Shown here piece after piece: positions 14,082 to 21,096 of a stretch of 43,315 nt of DNA. The stretch is from a virus. A program made the translations under genes and the position numbers. The notes below the pieces were generated by a model. That model ran no database searches. It saw nothing but the letters and a program-made list of their open reading frames with translations, and was not told the origin of the DNA. The stretch spans positions 1 through 43,315 of the IMG/VR virus record IMGVR_UViG_3300042876_000110. One strand, written 5' to 3'. The first letter of the stretch is position 1. Every line of letters starts with the position of its first letter.

Positions 14082-14278
14082 TTGCTGCTCCCCGTTGCGT
14101 CATCTTCCGGTTCAGGTGGATCGGGCAAGCTGTTGCGGCGATCCATGTCGAGGATCACAGGATTCTCCAAACAGAAAGGCCATTCCTTGAGCAAGGCATC
14201 CTGCTCATCCAGCTTCGCCTTCATTTCCTTGAGCCAATCGAGTTCAATCCTCTGCGGTAATGCTTCGATTTGTTTCAT
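14078..14278 (-). CDS. Small helical protein, 66 aa (paralogue of 15287-15421)
   Basis: The first 33 residues (MKQIEALPQRIELDWLKEMK, then AKLDEQDALLKE) nearly duplicate the protein encoded at 15287-15421. The last half (FCLENPVILDMDRRNSLPDPPEPEDD) differs. A helical N-terminal module with a variable tail is implied. The nucleotide repeat behind this is listed separately. Function unknown. Confidence 0.6.
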   Translation of the reverse strand: MKQIEALPQRIELDWLKEMKAKLDEQDALLKEWPFCLENPVILDMDRRNSLPDPPEPEDDATGSSK

Positions 14279-14291
14279 GGTTATGCACCTA
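14181..14291. repeat. Direct repeat, copy A (about 110 bp)
   Basis: Aligns with 15324-15434 at a constant offset of 1143 bases. I estimate 85-90 percent identity by eye. It covers the 5' part of the 14078-14278 gene, its start and the bases just beyond (ttatgcacct). The copies flank a zinc/PD-(D/E)XK endonuclease, an RHH protein and a helix-turn-helix protein. Confidence 0.85.
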
Positions 14292-14886
14292 GCCTGACAT
14301 TACCTGACGGTAGTTGACTGATTTCTCCGGTCTTCACAAAACGTTTGAAAGCTTCCGTGCGGGCCGCGAAGCCATTAACCAAGTCACGCATAGATACTGC
14401 GTAGACCTTTTGGGAAATCGGGCCTTCAACAAGAGCGAAAATTCCTCTCTTAACAAATGGAATCCCCTCAAATCGAAATACATAACAATCTGGCGAAAAG
14501 TTTTTACCATGCCGATGTATGTTGAATTCCCATCGCAGCGTTCCATTGTGCGGATAAGGATTTGCCGCCTTAACATCAATCTTCACTCTGCCGTCAACCA
14601 AAAAGTCATAGCTGGATTTGGATCCCATGTATTGCGCAGATCTCCTATTCCGCTTGCAAATTGCTTCGAACATCGTCTCCGCAAGTCGGCCTAGCGTATT
14701 CTTCTTAGGTCCGTAGATTCGGATCGCTCCGGTTCGGTTATGGTCCCTTGACAATGCTCGATTCCCCTCAAAGGCATTGGGATCTCCGTATCTGTGCCAA
14801 CGGCGATAGTGCATCTGGCACCAGCCCCGGCTATCGAGTGGCTTCTTACATCCTTGAATTTTGCAGTGCTTGGCTTCGTTTGACAT
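14281..14886 (-). CDS. Zinc-finger plus PD-(D/E)XK-like homing endonuclease
   Basis: 201 residues. The N terminus reads CKIQGCKKPLDSRGWCQMHY, followed by RRWHRYGDP, a zinc module common in phage HNH and homing endonucleases. The centre has FEAICKRNRRSA, YDFLVDGRVKIDVKAANPY and NGTLRWEFNI, where D, then D-V-K, fits a PD-(D/E)XK nuclease core. Later SPDCYVFRFEGIP supports this. It likely cuts DNA to spread itself, and it lies between two direct repeats. Function is inferred from motifs. Confidence 0.72.
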   Translation of the reverse strand: MSNEAKHCKIQGCKKPLDSRGWCQMHYRRWHRYGDPNAFEGNRALSRDHNRTGAIRIYGPKKNTLGRLAETMFEAICKRNRRSAQYMGSKSSYDFLVDGRVKIDVKAANPYPHNGTLRWEFNIHRHGKNFSPDCYVFRFEGIPFVKRGIFALVEGPISQKVYAVSMRDLVNGFAARTEAFKRFVKTGEISQLPSGNVRLGA

Positions 14887-15079
14887 TTACTGACCTTTCC
14901 AACCGGAAATCACCGATAATTTCCTTGTCAAGTGTTCCCTCTCTGGTTAATAGTCCAAGCATAATGAGCCAACGAATTTGGTCGCAGATCTTACGCAGGT
15001 CTTGCTCGGCGGATTGGATAACATGGCCAAACATTTCCTCATCCACTCGAAGCATTACGCGTTTTTCCTTCTTTGCCAT
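14846..15079 (-). CDS. Ribbon-helix-helix (Arc-like) DNA-binding protein
   Basis: 77 residues. It begins KKEKRVMLRVDEEMFGHVIQSAEQDLRKICDQIRWLIMLGL, an RHH pattern: one strand (RVMLRVD) that pairs in a dimer and reads the major groove, then two helices. The tail is basic. It lies two bases after the HTH gene and overlaps the endonuclease gene by 41 bases. Probably a transcription regulator of the early operon. Confidence 0.7.
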   Translation of the reverse strand: MAKKEKRVMLRVDEEMFGHVIQSAEQDLRKICDQIRWLIMLGLLTREGTLDKEIIGDFRLERSVNVKRSQALQNSRM

Positions 15080-15081
15080 AA

Positions 15082-15258
15082 CTACCTCGCCAAGCGAGGA
15101 ACCGAATCGGAAATCAGCCGTTCAAGAAGTTTCGGAGGAATCAATGGATGCCTGCCCACCGGCATGCCATGACCAGACTTCTGAAGCCATCGCTTTATCG
15201 TGCGCGGCGTTACCCTGGCGATCTCTGCGGCTTCCCGAAGTGTGTAGGGACGTTCCAT
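15082..15258 (-). CDS. Excisionase/MerR-type helix-turn-helix protein, 58 aa
   Basis: ATG at 15256-15258 with GGAGGC six bases upstream. The first 30 residues, ERPYTLREAAEIARVTPRTIKRWLQ, fit the HTH_17/excisionase fold (YTLREAAEIA..TPRTI.RW), followed by a wing with PVGRHPLIPPKLLERL. Such proteins bind DNA as regulators or recombination directionality factors. No integrase is visible, so a regulator is the likelier role. Confidence 0.75.
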   Translation of the reverse strand: MERPYTLREAAEIARVTPRTIKRWLQKSGHGMPVGRHPLIPPKLLERLISDSVPRLAR

Positions 15259-15286
15259 TTCTATGCCTCCGACTGCGTTCCAACCA

Positions 15287-15421
15287 TCATTGCAATCGCT
15301 GTGCGGTCGTTTGCGTCCTCAAGCAATCCTTCAGCAAGGCATCCTGCTCATCCAGCTTCACCTTCATTGCCTTGAGCCAGTCGAGTTCAATTCGCTGCGG
15401 GGTCACTTCGATGCGTTTCAT
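15287..15421 (-). CDS. Small helical protein, 44 aa (paralogue of 14078-14278)
   Basis: ATG at 15419-15421 just after the previous stop. The product starts MKRIEVTPQRIELDWLKAMK and continues VKLDEQDALLKD, near-identical in pattern to the N terminus of the 14078-14278 protein, but it ends in a different short tail. It arose with the roughly 110-base duplication. Function unknown. Confidence 0.6.
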   Translation of the reverse strand: MKRIEVTPQRIELDWLKAMKVKLDEQDALLKDCLRTQTTAQRLQ

Positions 15422-15434
15422 AGTTATGCACCTA
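15324..15434. repeat. Direct repeat, copy B (about 110 bp)
   Basis: The second copy of the repeat at 14181-14291, covering the start of the 15287-15421 gene and the bases upstream, with most differences in third codon positions. That suggests an old duplication kept under selection in both copies. Confidence 0.85.
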
Positions 15435-15594
15435 CGCACTTCGTCTCGGTTACTAACCTGACGAGTTCCTTCATTTTTGCCATGTAATTGCGCTGCCTGA
15501 CTCGGCTGGAACATCGTTTGGAGCAATAAATATGCTGTGAAGATACGGGCCAGAAGCGGGAATCACAGGCCGCGCATTTGCGTTGTTTCTTCAT
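15424..15594 (-). CDS. Zinc-ribbon protein, 56 aa, first gene of the early operon
   Basis: ATG at 15592-15594. The product MKKQRKCAACDSRFWPVSS continues QHIYCSKRCSSRVRQRN, a CxxC...CxxxC zinc ribbon with a basic helix after it. This is typical of small DNA-binding or HNH-derived modules. No ribosome site precedes it, and the start lies 11 bases below a -10 box, so the transcript would have almost no leader. As first gene it may be an early regulator. Confidence 0.7.
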   Translation of the reverse strand: MKKQRKCAACDSRFWPVSSQHIYCSKRCSSRVRQRNYMAKMKELVRLVTETKCVGA

Positions 15595-15605
15595 ACTGGC
15601 GTTAG

Positions 15606-15634
15606 TATATATCTCTGATAAGTGTGCGTGTCAA
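15606..15634 (-). promoter_or_regulatory. Sigma-70 promoter of the early leftward operon
   Basis: On the minus strand TTGACA (15629-15634), a 17-base spacer and TATATA (15606-15611). The predicted start is about four bases before the first ATG. The spacing is ideal and the -35 perfect. Bases next to the -35 (ccTTGACACG) match the terminase promoter. Confidence 0.82.
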
Positions 15635-15698
15635 GGACTATTTTTGAGTTTTTCACAGCTTTCTTTTGGTGAGTATTTCGAGGCACACGCCCTTGAAT

Positions 15699-15717
15699 CC
15701 CCCGGTATAAGCGGGGG
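15699..15717. other. Hairpin CCCCC/GGGGG
   Basis: CCCCC (15699-15703) pairs with GGGGG (15713-15717) around a nine-base loop containing TATAA. There is no T-run on either side, so it is not an intrinsic terminator. It could be an RNA structure or protein site. Confidence 0.5.
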
Positions 15718-15926
15718 CATCCTTTACGGCTCAGGGGCGCATCATCGTGCTGCTAGCTCTGGCTACCGGGGTCGCGGGAGTTAAGGGCGCTCACTTGCCC
15801 GCACTTTTTGAGCTTCACAGATCACTTCCACTCACCTGAGCGTTTGTCCCAAGCGGTGAAAAGGTTCGATTGTGGGTATTGCTGTTGCGGATTTTGCTGA
15901 TTGAACATTCCCACTCAACCTGGGAA

Positions 15927-15962
15927 GCGTGGGCCGGGAAGGGTTGAGCAACCCGGCCACGC
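15927..15962. other. Very GC-rich hairpin with alternative pairing partner
   Basis: GCGTGGGCCGGG and CCCGGCCACGC form an 11-pair stem with one bulged G. The loop contains GGGTT/AACCC, which can pair within it. A CTCAACC at 15914-15920 can instead pair with GGTTGAG at 15942-15948, so two mutually exclusive folds are possible, as in attenuators. No U-run follows. Confidence 0.55.
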
Positions 15963-16175
15963 CGTTTCCGTGCTACTTCACCTGGGCAGGATCGGCAGCA
16001 GCCTAAGTCTATTTATCTCAATGGGCCGTGTCAAGAACAAAATGCAGCCCGATCCGTCGCTACAATGGCCCTACAGATCGTCCAGAGCCACGCTGGGCGA
16101 TTGGCAGGTTGTAAGCTACCCAAAGCATAGCCCAAGGGCTTAAACTGCCATTTTGGGCCTTATTTGCTAGTCGGC

Positions 16176-16184
16176 TGGTACAAT
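16176..16184 (+). promoter_or_regulatory. Possible extended -10 promoter for the rightward gene
   Basis: TGG-TACAAT fits an extended -10 (TGnTATAAT) with no good -35. It lies about 66 bases before the ATG of the rightward small gene. Weak evidence, but it is the best match upstream. Confidence 0.35.
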
Positions 16185-16250
16185 TAGGGTACAGTTTTGA
16201 ATAGACATCCCCTCGTCCTTGCGTTTTAATAGCGCAGGAGGATATGCCCC

Positions 16251-16475
16251 ATGAAAACCAAGGCGAAGAAAGAAGCAAAAGTTACTCGCAAAGCAGTTGC
16301 GGTTGCCGAACCCGCAGAACAAGAAGCCCCGGAGCCAACTGAGGTAGAAGTAGCCCCGGAGGAACCAGTTGAGGAACACAGCCTCGAAGCCGAACTCGCT
16401 GCGGCCATCGCTTCAGGTGACAGGATTAAAACGGCAGAGATCAGAGCGAAGATTCAGGAAGCGGGAAACGCCTAG
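16251..16475 (+). CDS. Small charged low-complexity protein, rightward, 74 aa
   Basis: AGGAGG precedes the ATG by nine bases. The N terminus is lysine-rich (KTKAKKEAKVTRKAVAV). The middle is a Glu/Pro/Ala/Val stretch (PEPTEVEVAPEEPVEE). The end is a helix (EAELAAAIASGDRIKTAEIRAKIQEA). This resembles highly charged adaptor or histone-like peptides but has no clear family. It is one of only two plus-strand genes, and its TAG shares a CTAG with the TAG of the endolysin gene running towards it. Confidence 0.7.
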   Translation: MKTKAKKEAKVTRKAVAVAEPAEQEAPEPTEVEVAPEEPVEEHSLEAELAAAIASGDRIKTAEIRAKIQEAGNA

Positions 16476-16948
16476 GCGTAGTCCGTCGCTCGGGCAATCC
16501 AGCCTTTGATGAATCTCGGCTTATTCAGGGAAGTGTAATAGGCAATCCGCGACTGCGTAAACTTCTCCAGCAGCTTTGTCGAATCACAGGCGTTCGTGGC
16601 TGCCAAGGTTGCAGGTCCGAAAATCCCATCGACCACGAACGGCCCCGACATGACATCATTTAGGATTTTCTGCAAGGTCTTGACGGCTCGGCTTAGTCCC
16701 GAGTTCACCCCGAAGTCAAACAGGGTATTTGCTATTTTTTGATCTGCGATCTGGTCGTAAAGCGTGAGCCAGTATTCTTCCTTGTAGATTTTCTTGGCTT
16801 CGTCTTTTGAGAGATTGAAAATATCGAGCGATGGATGATCCCGTTTGCAGATACCGAAGTTCGTAGCGCCGCCTGGGTCAAGAGGGTCGTCAACATAGCC
16901 CCCCTCATGTTTCAATACGAGATTCACTGCTTCATCAAAGTTGCTCAC
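16472..16948 (-). CDS. Endolysin, GH108-type N-acetylmuramidase
   Basis: 158 residues. The N-terminal half reads LVLKHEGGYVDDPLDPGGATNFGI, with the catalytic Glu in HEGG, followed by EAKKIYKEEYW and ANTLFDFGVNSG, typical of glycoside hydrolase family 108. The C-terminal part (LNDVMSGPFVVDGIFGPATLAATN) matches the peptidoglycan-binding domain that partners it. It cuts the glycan backbone of peptidoglycan. No signal peptide is visible, so a holin should release it. Last gene of the late transcript. Confidence 0.92.
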   Translation of the reverse strand: MSNFDEAVNLVLKHEGGYVDDPLDPGGATNFGICKRDHPSLDIFNLSKDEAKKIYKEEYWLTLYDQIADQKIANTLFDFGVNSGLSRAVKTLQKILNDVMSGPFVVDGIFGPATLAATNACDSTKLLEKFTQSRIAYYTSLNKPRFIKGWIARATDYA

Positions 16949-17229
16949 TTTTCATTAACCTGAATCGTGACATCGTAGCTCTGCTCTTTGCATTCCATCC
17001 CGAATGTGTAAAGCCCCTCTGAAGCTTTGACCGTGCCTGATACCGTACTATCCAGGCCTACGCTCAAGCCATCTGGAATCTTCTGGATTGCTGTCGGCTT
17101 TGCCTTGATCGGAGCCACCAGCGAGCAATCCGTTGCGCGGCCTGCCACCTTATACTTGAACTGCTGGCCGGTTACTGCAACCAGTCCCTTGACCGTTACC
17201 GCCGTTGCGAGAATCATCGTGGCAATCAT
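16945..17229 (-). CDS. Small exported or membrane protein upstream of endolysin, 94 aa
   Basis: Begins MIATMILATAVTVKGLVAVTG, a signal-peptide-like or membrane segment, followed by a strand-rich body with two cysteines (TDCSLVAP, GMECKEQSYDV) that could form a disulphide outside the cytoplasm. The body resembles a small Ig-like fold. Its stop overlaps the endolysin start (ATGA). A lysis accessory or periplasmic role is suggested by position only. Confidence 0.55.
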   Translation of the reverse strand: MIATMILATAVTVKGLVAVTGQQFKYKVAGRATDCSLVAPIKAKPTAIQKIPDGLSVGLDSTVSGTVKASEGLYTFGMECKEQSYDVTIQVNEK

Positions 17230-17238
17230 CTAAGCTCC

Positions 17239-18363
17239 TTATGGCCCGGTGTGAATCGTCTGCTCGGTGATTTGGACTCCATAGAAATCGAAGTCCACAG
17301 CCGTTGCAGCATCAAGCGACGTGATGGTGATATACCAGAACATCGGAAAGCCGTCTGTGAACGTCTGCGTCTGCGTCCCTACCGAAGCACCGTCTATTGA
17401 GTAGGTCAGCGTGCTCACGCCGTCATAGCTGATTTCATATTTGTGCGTGTTCGTGTCAGGCGCAACCGCCGTTGGAGTAATCACCGCTGGCCCGCCGCTT
17501 GCCATGTTTACCATTGTCCAGAACTGATCTCCGGCTCCGGGATCGGGACCGGCCCCCGCTCCTTTGCTGAAACGAAATGCAGCCGCATCCTCAGCAAACA
17601 AGCTGGGATCGTCATTGACCTGCCAGTTGGTTGAGAGAGAATCCGAGAAGATCATCCACATTCGTAGGTTCGTAACCTGGCTCACGCGAAGGTAGAATTT
17701 CACTTTCCAGGGATATTGATCGCGTATGAATCCAGAGTTTTCCTTGACTTCCGCCGTCTGGTCAACTCCGGTGTCGGTCGTATTTGTAACGAAACAGTTT
17801 GACTCTCCAACTGCGGGATTACCGAAGTCGCTGAATGTCTGCGAGAAATAGCTCTCGATGGGAGGAACGTGCTCGATTCCGACATAGCCGCCATTCGAGC
17901 AATCTGGAAGCAGGATATACATCTTATCCGGCAGAGAGGAGCCTCCGCAGTTGGTGCAGAAGGTGGCGCAGCTTATCGTGCCGTTCGCGCTGATTCCCGT
18001 TACCGCCTGTCCCGCAGGGCAGGCTTGCGCAATGCAGTTGCCAGGATATTGAACCCCATCTTCGGACCATTGAAGAACCAAGTTCGCGTCATAGACCACG
18101 ATCTTGAAAGGCGACTGTCGGCAGTCGATATAGATGCTGGCATAGCCTCCTGCGTCAAGGAGTATCCCGTCTGAGTGCGGCGGGTCGGTCAAAGGGTCAC
18201 AGATGGAATTGCGCACGCTGCCTGTGTAGTCAGTGAACGTAACTTGCGGGGTAGAAGTGCCCACGGTGTAGGTGCAAACATGCCCGCCTGCCAAGGGGCG
18301 GCCTGAAGCGTCGAAGAATTGTAACCGTGGCATCGGCAACGGAGAAATTTCTATTTGTGCTAG
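17239..18363 (-). pseudogene. Tail-fibre-stem gene, main body, 5' end split off by an HNH gene
   Basis: From about residue 13 of the mature part it reads LQFFDASGRPLAGG, then TPQVTFTDYTGS, GILLDAGGYASIYI, KIVVYDANLVLQWSEDGVQYPG: the fibre/spike stem pattern seen at 35195-36085. The C-terminal half (WMIFSDSLSTNW through TLTYSIDGASVGTQT) looks like a lectin-type sandwich. It probably makes an exported or virion-attached adhesin. The open frame extends upstream to 18552 but only by reading antisense through the HNH gene. No ribosome site is seen there. The original start is at 18998-19000, see the split fragment. Confidence 0.65.
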
Positions 18364-18382
18364 TAATTGCTTTGGTGGTATA

Positions 18383-18964
18383 ATGCCTAATAGAATGACG
18401 CCAAGAAGAGCTGAGACAATAAAGTGTTTGCAATGCAATCGGGAGTTTACTTTCTTCCGTGTTAGGAATCCCAATCGAAAATATTGTTCTCGTGCCTGCC
18501 AAGCATCATACATACGAAAACCTCTGAGCGAACGGTTTTGGAAATTTGTCAAGAAGAAGGAGGGTTGCTGGCCTTGGAAAGGCGTCCGAATACCTAAGGG
18601 TTATGGAATGCTCACGCATTATCCGACCCATGATCATGGCATCTCCGCACATCGAGCTTCTTGGGTTATTCATTTTGGCGACATTCCAGAAGGAATGTAT
18701 GTTTGTCACAGATGCGACAATCCTCCTTGCGTAAACCCCGCGCATTTGTTTCTTGGTAGCCCACTTGATAATCAGACGGATCGGATCGCAAAAGGACGTG
18801 GTGCAGCAGGCGAGCAAAATCCAGCCCACAAGCTTTGCAGAAGCCAGGTTAATGAAATTAGAGAACTGCACAGAATGGGACTTCGAGGTAATAAACTCGC
18901 CGAAAGATATTCCGTAAGTACCGACACGATTTCCAGCATCGTTAATTACCATACCTGGAAGTAA
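18383..18964 (+). CDS. HNH homing endonuclease inserted in a fibre gene
   Basis: 193 residues on the plus strand. The N terminus is a zinc ribbon (IKCLQCNREF, YCSRACQASY). Then WPWKGVRIPKGYGML leads to the HNH core: AHRASWVIHFGD, IPEGMYVCHRCDNPPC and NPAHLFLG. The C terminus ends in a helix-turn-helix (GNKLAERYSVSTDTISSIV) for DNA recognition. The gene fits a typical free-standing homing endonuclease and is related to the enzyme at 8769-9281. It runs against its neighbours and lies between a signal-peptide start and the rest of a fibre gene. TGGTGG lies just upstream of the ATG. Confidence 0.88.
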   Translation: MPNRMTPRRAETIKCLQCNREFTFFRVRNPNRKYCSRACQASYIRKPLSERFWKFVKKKEGCWPWKGVRIPKGYGMLTHYPTHDHGISAHRASWVIHFGDIPEGMYVCHRCDNPPCVNPAHLFLGSPLDNQTDRIAKGRGAAGEQNPAHKLCRSQVNEIRELHRMGLRGNKLAERYSVSTDTISSIVNYHTWK

Positions 18965-19000
18965 AAGCAGGCTAGCGATAAGAATCAGAAACCGATGCAT
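18955..19000 (-). pseudogene. Orphaned signal-peptide start of the split fibre gene
   Basis: The ATG at 18998-19000 has AAGGAG six bases upstream, in the last codons of the 19003-21096 gene. It starts MHRFLILIASLLLL, a signal peptide close to MTRLFLILMLIW of the paralogue at 35195-36085. After about 15 codons the frame runs antisense into the HNH gene and ends at 18506 without fibre sequence. Joining it to the body at 18363 would give a product like the paralogue. The two fragments are in frames differing by one, so excision of about 590 bases with length one more than a multiple of three would restore the gene. Confidence 0.7.
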
Positions 19001-19002
19001 GG

Positions 19003-21096
19003 TTACTCCTTCTTCTTCTTTCCCTTCGCCAATTTCGCTCTGCTTTCTGTCAGCTTTTCCCGCGCAACAGAGGCGGGCGCGGCCCCAGCGGGCGAGGCTG
19101 GAGCCGCTGAGGGGGGCGGGGTAACGGGTTCGGCGCGGGGAGTCTCTGGAGGAGGGTTAACAGAGGCTCCCGGCGCGGCTGGGGCAGCGCCAACGGCCCC
19201 AACATCCTGTTGTGGAACTTGTTGCTCTGCGGGCTTTTGCGCAAGGTTGTAGGAATTAACCGCAGATTCAACGGGTTTACTGGGTGCTTTTGGGCTTTCG
19301 GCCTTTCCCTTACCCTGAAATTCCGCTTCCTCGGCCTTCAAAAGCTCCAAGGCTTTCGGCACATTGGCGGGATCGCTCATATCCAGCCCAGTGCGTTTTT
19401 CCACCCAAGCGAACATGCTGTCCGTAGTCGGCTTCTTCCCCGAAAGCTGCGTAATCGCCGCCTTGCGACGGCCAGCATCCTTGACCGCCGCATGAGCCGC
19501 TTCATATTTGCTCGGTGTGACTTCAGCAACCGCTTGGACAGGCTCGGGTGGGACTTCGGGCGCAGCAAAGGCAGGAGGAGACGTTTCCGGTGGCGCTTGG
19601 CCCCCTATAGGTGGTTCCTGCGGGCCTGGAGGCAGTTGGCGCATCAATCGCGGAGGTTCGGCGGGCGGTCGTGGAGTAGGCTTAGGAACTTCCATCGGGC
19701 CAGGAAGTGCCCTGCCAAGAGCTGATTGCTCACCCAATGCGGCAGCTTCAGCAGGAATTGGAGGGGCAGCGCCTCGAGTGCGGAGGGCCTGAAGGGCTAA
19801 GACTCCCCCATAACCCGGCAGATGTCCCAATCCAGCCGCCGCAGTAGCTATTGCCCCTGCATGACGGGCGTACCACTGGTCAATAAATGCTTTCTGCGCC
19901 TTTGGGCTGGCCGTTTCCCTGTAGGATTCAAGCAAACTCGAAATCTTGCTCGGGTCAACACCATAAGATGTCATTTCATTCAACAGCATCTTGACCGGCC
20001 CGCGCTGCGCGTTAAGGGCCTTCAGAGCTTCCATTCCCGATTGCGCTTCTGCCGCATCCTGAAGTGCTCTGCCCCCCGGAGATTTGAGTTTTCTAGTCAC
20101 GGCATTGTATTGCTCAAAGCTCTTTCCCATTCCCACATCATTTGAGGCCGCCCGCATCTGGTCAGTCAGGTCGCCATAAACAGCAAACAACGGAGCCTTG
20201 GTCGTTGGGTCGCCAACCTTTGCAATCGCTTTTCCCAAAGCGCTCCGAAGGCTGTGAGCCTCAGCCATTGTCAAGTTGTCGCCGGGAGTATTTTTCAACT
20301 CCTTAACGATGAGCCGTACAGTGTTGGGAAAATCAAAACCCGCTCGTGTGATTGTCGGGAAATACTTGTCCAACGCATCAGAGAGCACACCGACCGTCTG
20401 CGCTTTGTTGACAACTCCTTGGGGATTGCGCTCATCCACAGTCTTAATCAGTGGTTCAACATGCTTCGTAATTTCGTTTTCCAGTTTCGCAACGTGCTCT
20501 TGGGCAAAAACCTTCCCACCTAGTCCAGCCTTTTCATAGGCAATATCAAGATCAGGAGAAGGCACTTTCTCTGATAGTTTTCCAGCCTTAGCCCTTACTT
20601 CAGGACTTCCGAGAAGGGCCGCTTGAGTTGCCATTCCCGCAATCGTTCCCGCTCCACCCGCAATGTTCCCCGTTCCGATGTCCATTCCTGCGCTTTCCAG
20701 CATCGGCCCGGCAATGGGCACGATACCCGCCGCCGCATGAACACCACCAAATGCCGCCTTGCCTGCATTCGCTCCAAGCGGCCCGCCTTCAGCCACGTTC
20801 CTACCTGCCTGTGCAGATTCACCAAATCCCTCTTTCACAGCCTTTGAAGCATTCTGAAGATAATTGACCGTGGACCGAACCGCAGGCCCAAGCCCAGGCA
20901 GAACAGCATTCAGCGCCGTAGACTTGAGCGAATCTACGATTTCTTCCGAGTTCGTGGGAATCCCGAAGGACTGGGCAAACCGCTGCATGAATCCCGGCCT
21001 GACAACTTTCGCGGCAGGAACGTGATAATCATATTCCTCCGTCTTTACAGGAATCTGATAATCGTATTCGGACTGTTGATTTACAGGCTCTGCCAT
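19003..21096 (-). CDS. Internal virion / DNA ejection-type protein, 697 aa
   Basis: The protein starts with acidic-aromatic repeats (SEYDYQIP, EEYDYHVP). It then has glycine/alanine-rich hydrophobic segments (ALNAVLPGLGPAV, AGIVPIAGPMLESAG, AGGAGTIAGMA), helical regions and a long proline-rich tail ending KGKKKKE. This resembles the large ejection proteins of P22-like phages, delivered into the host to form a DNA channel. Third of three consecutive such genes. Its last codons double as the ribosome site of the orphan signal-peptide start at 19000. Confidence 0.72.
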   Translation of the reverse strand: MAEPVNQQSEYDYQIPVKTEEYDYHVPAAKVVRPGFMQRFAQSFGIPTNSEEIVDSLKSTALNAVLPGLGPAVRSTVNYLQNASKAVKEGFGESAQAGRNVAEGGPLGANAGKAAFGGVHAAAGIVPIAGPMLESAGMDIGTGNIAGGAGTIAGMATQAALLGSPEVRAKAGKLSEKVPSPDLDIAYEKAGLGGKVFAQEHVAKLENEITKHVEPLIKTVDERNPQGVVNKAQTVGVLSDALDKYFPTITRAGFDFPNTVRLIVKELKNTPGDNLTMAEAHSLRSALGKAIAKVGDPTTKAPLFAVYGDLTDQMRAASNDVGMGKSFEQYNAVTRKLKSPGGRALQDAAEAQSGMEALKALNAQRGPVKMLLNEMTSYGVDPSKISSLLESYRETASPKAQKAFIDQWYARHAGAIATAAAGLGHLPGYGGVLALQALRTRGAAPPIPAEAAALGEQSALGRALPGPMEVPKPTPRPPAEPPRLMRQLPPGPQEPPIGGQAPPETSPPAFAAPEVPPEPVQAVAEVTPSKYEAAHAAVKDAGRRKAAITQLSGKKPTTDSMFAWVEKRTGLDMSDPANVPKALELLKAEEAEFQGKGKAESPKAPSKPVESAVNSYNLAQKPAEQQVPQQDVGAVGAAPAAPGASVNPPPETPRAEPVTPPPSAAPASPAGAAPASVAREKLTESRAKLAKGKKKKE

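Larger units (their letters stand above)
15595..16250. other. Non-coding control region between divergent transcription units
   Basis: This 656-base stretch carries no convincing gene. It holds the leftward early promoter at its left edge and a possible rightward promoter near its right edge. Between them are two strong hairpins, a repeated TTTTTGAG...CACAG segment (15641-15658 and 15805-15820) and several TCAC-type boxes between 15788 and 15836. It is the best candidate for an origin or master regulatory region, but no AT-rich unwinding element or clear iteron array is obvious. Confidence 0.6.

Noticed and set aside
15699-15717. Intrinsic terminator at the CCCCC/GGGGG hairpin
   Set aside because: Neither strand has a T-run after the stem.
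15901-16143. Rightward 80-codon frame in the control region
   Set aside because: It has no ribosome site, starts at an alternative codon, runs through the large hairpin and shows no protein-like composition.
18363-18960. Group I or II intron carrying the HNH gene
   Set aside because: Nearly all of the insert is coding on the opposite strand, leaving no space for a ribozyme core, although a very short or overlapping ribozyme cannot be excluded without folding.
19210-19725. Long plus-strand open frame opposite the large ejection gene
   Set aside because: It lies entirely antisense to a convincing gene, has a biased Arg/Phe composition and lacks a ribosome site.
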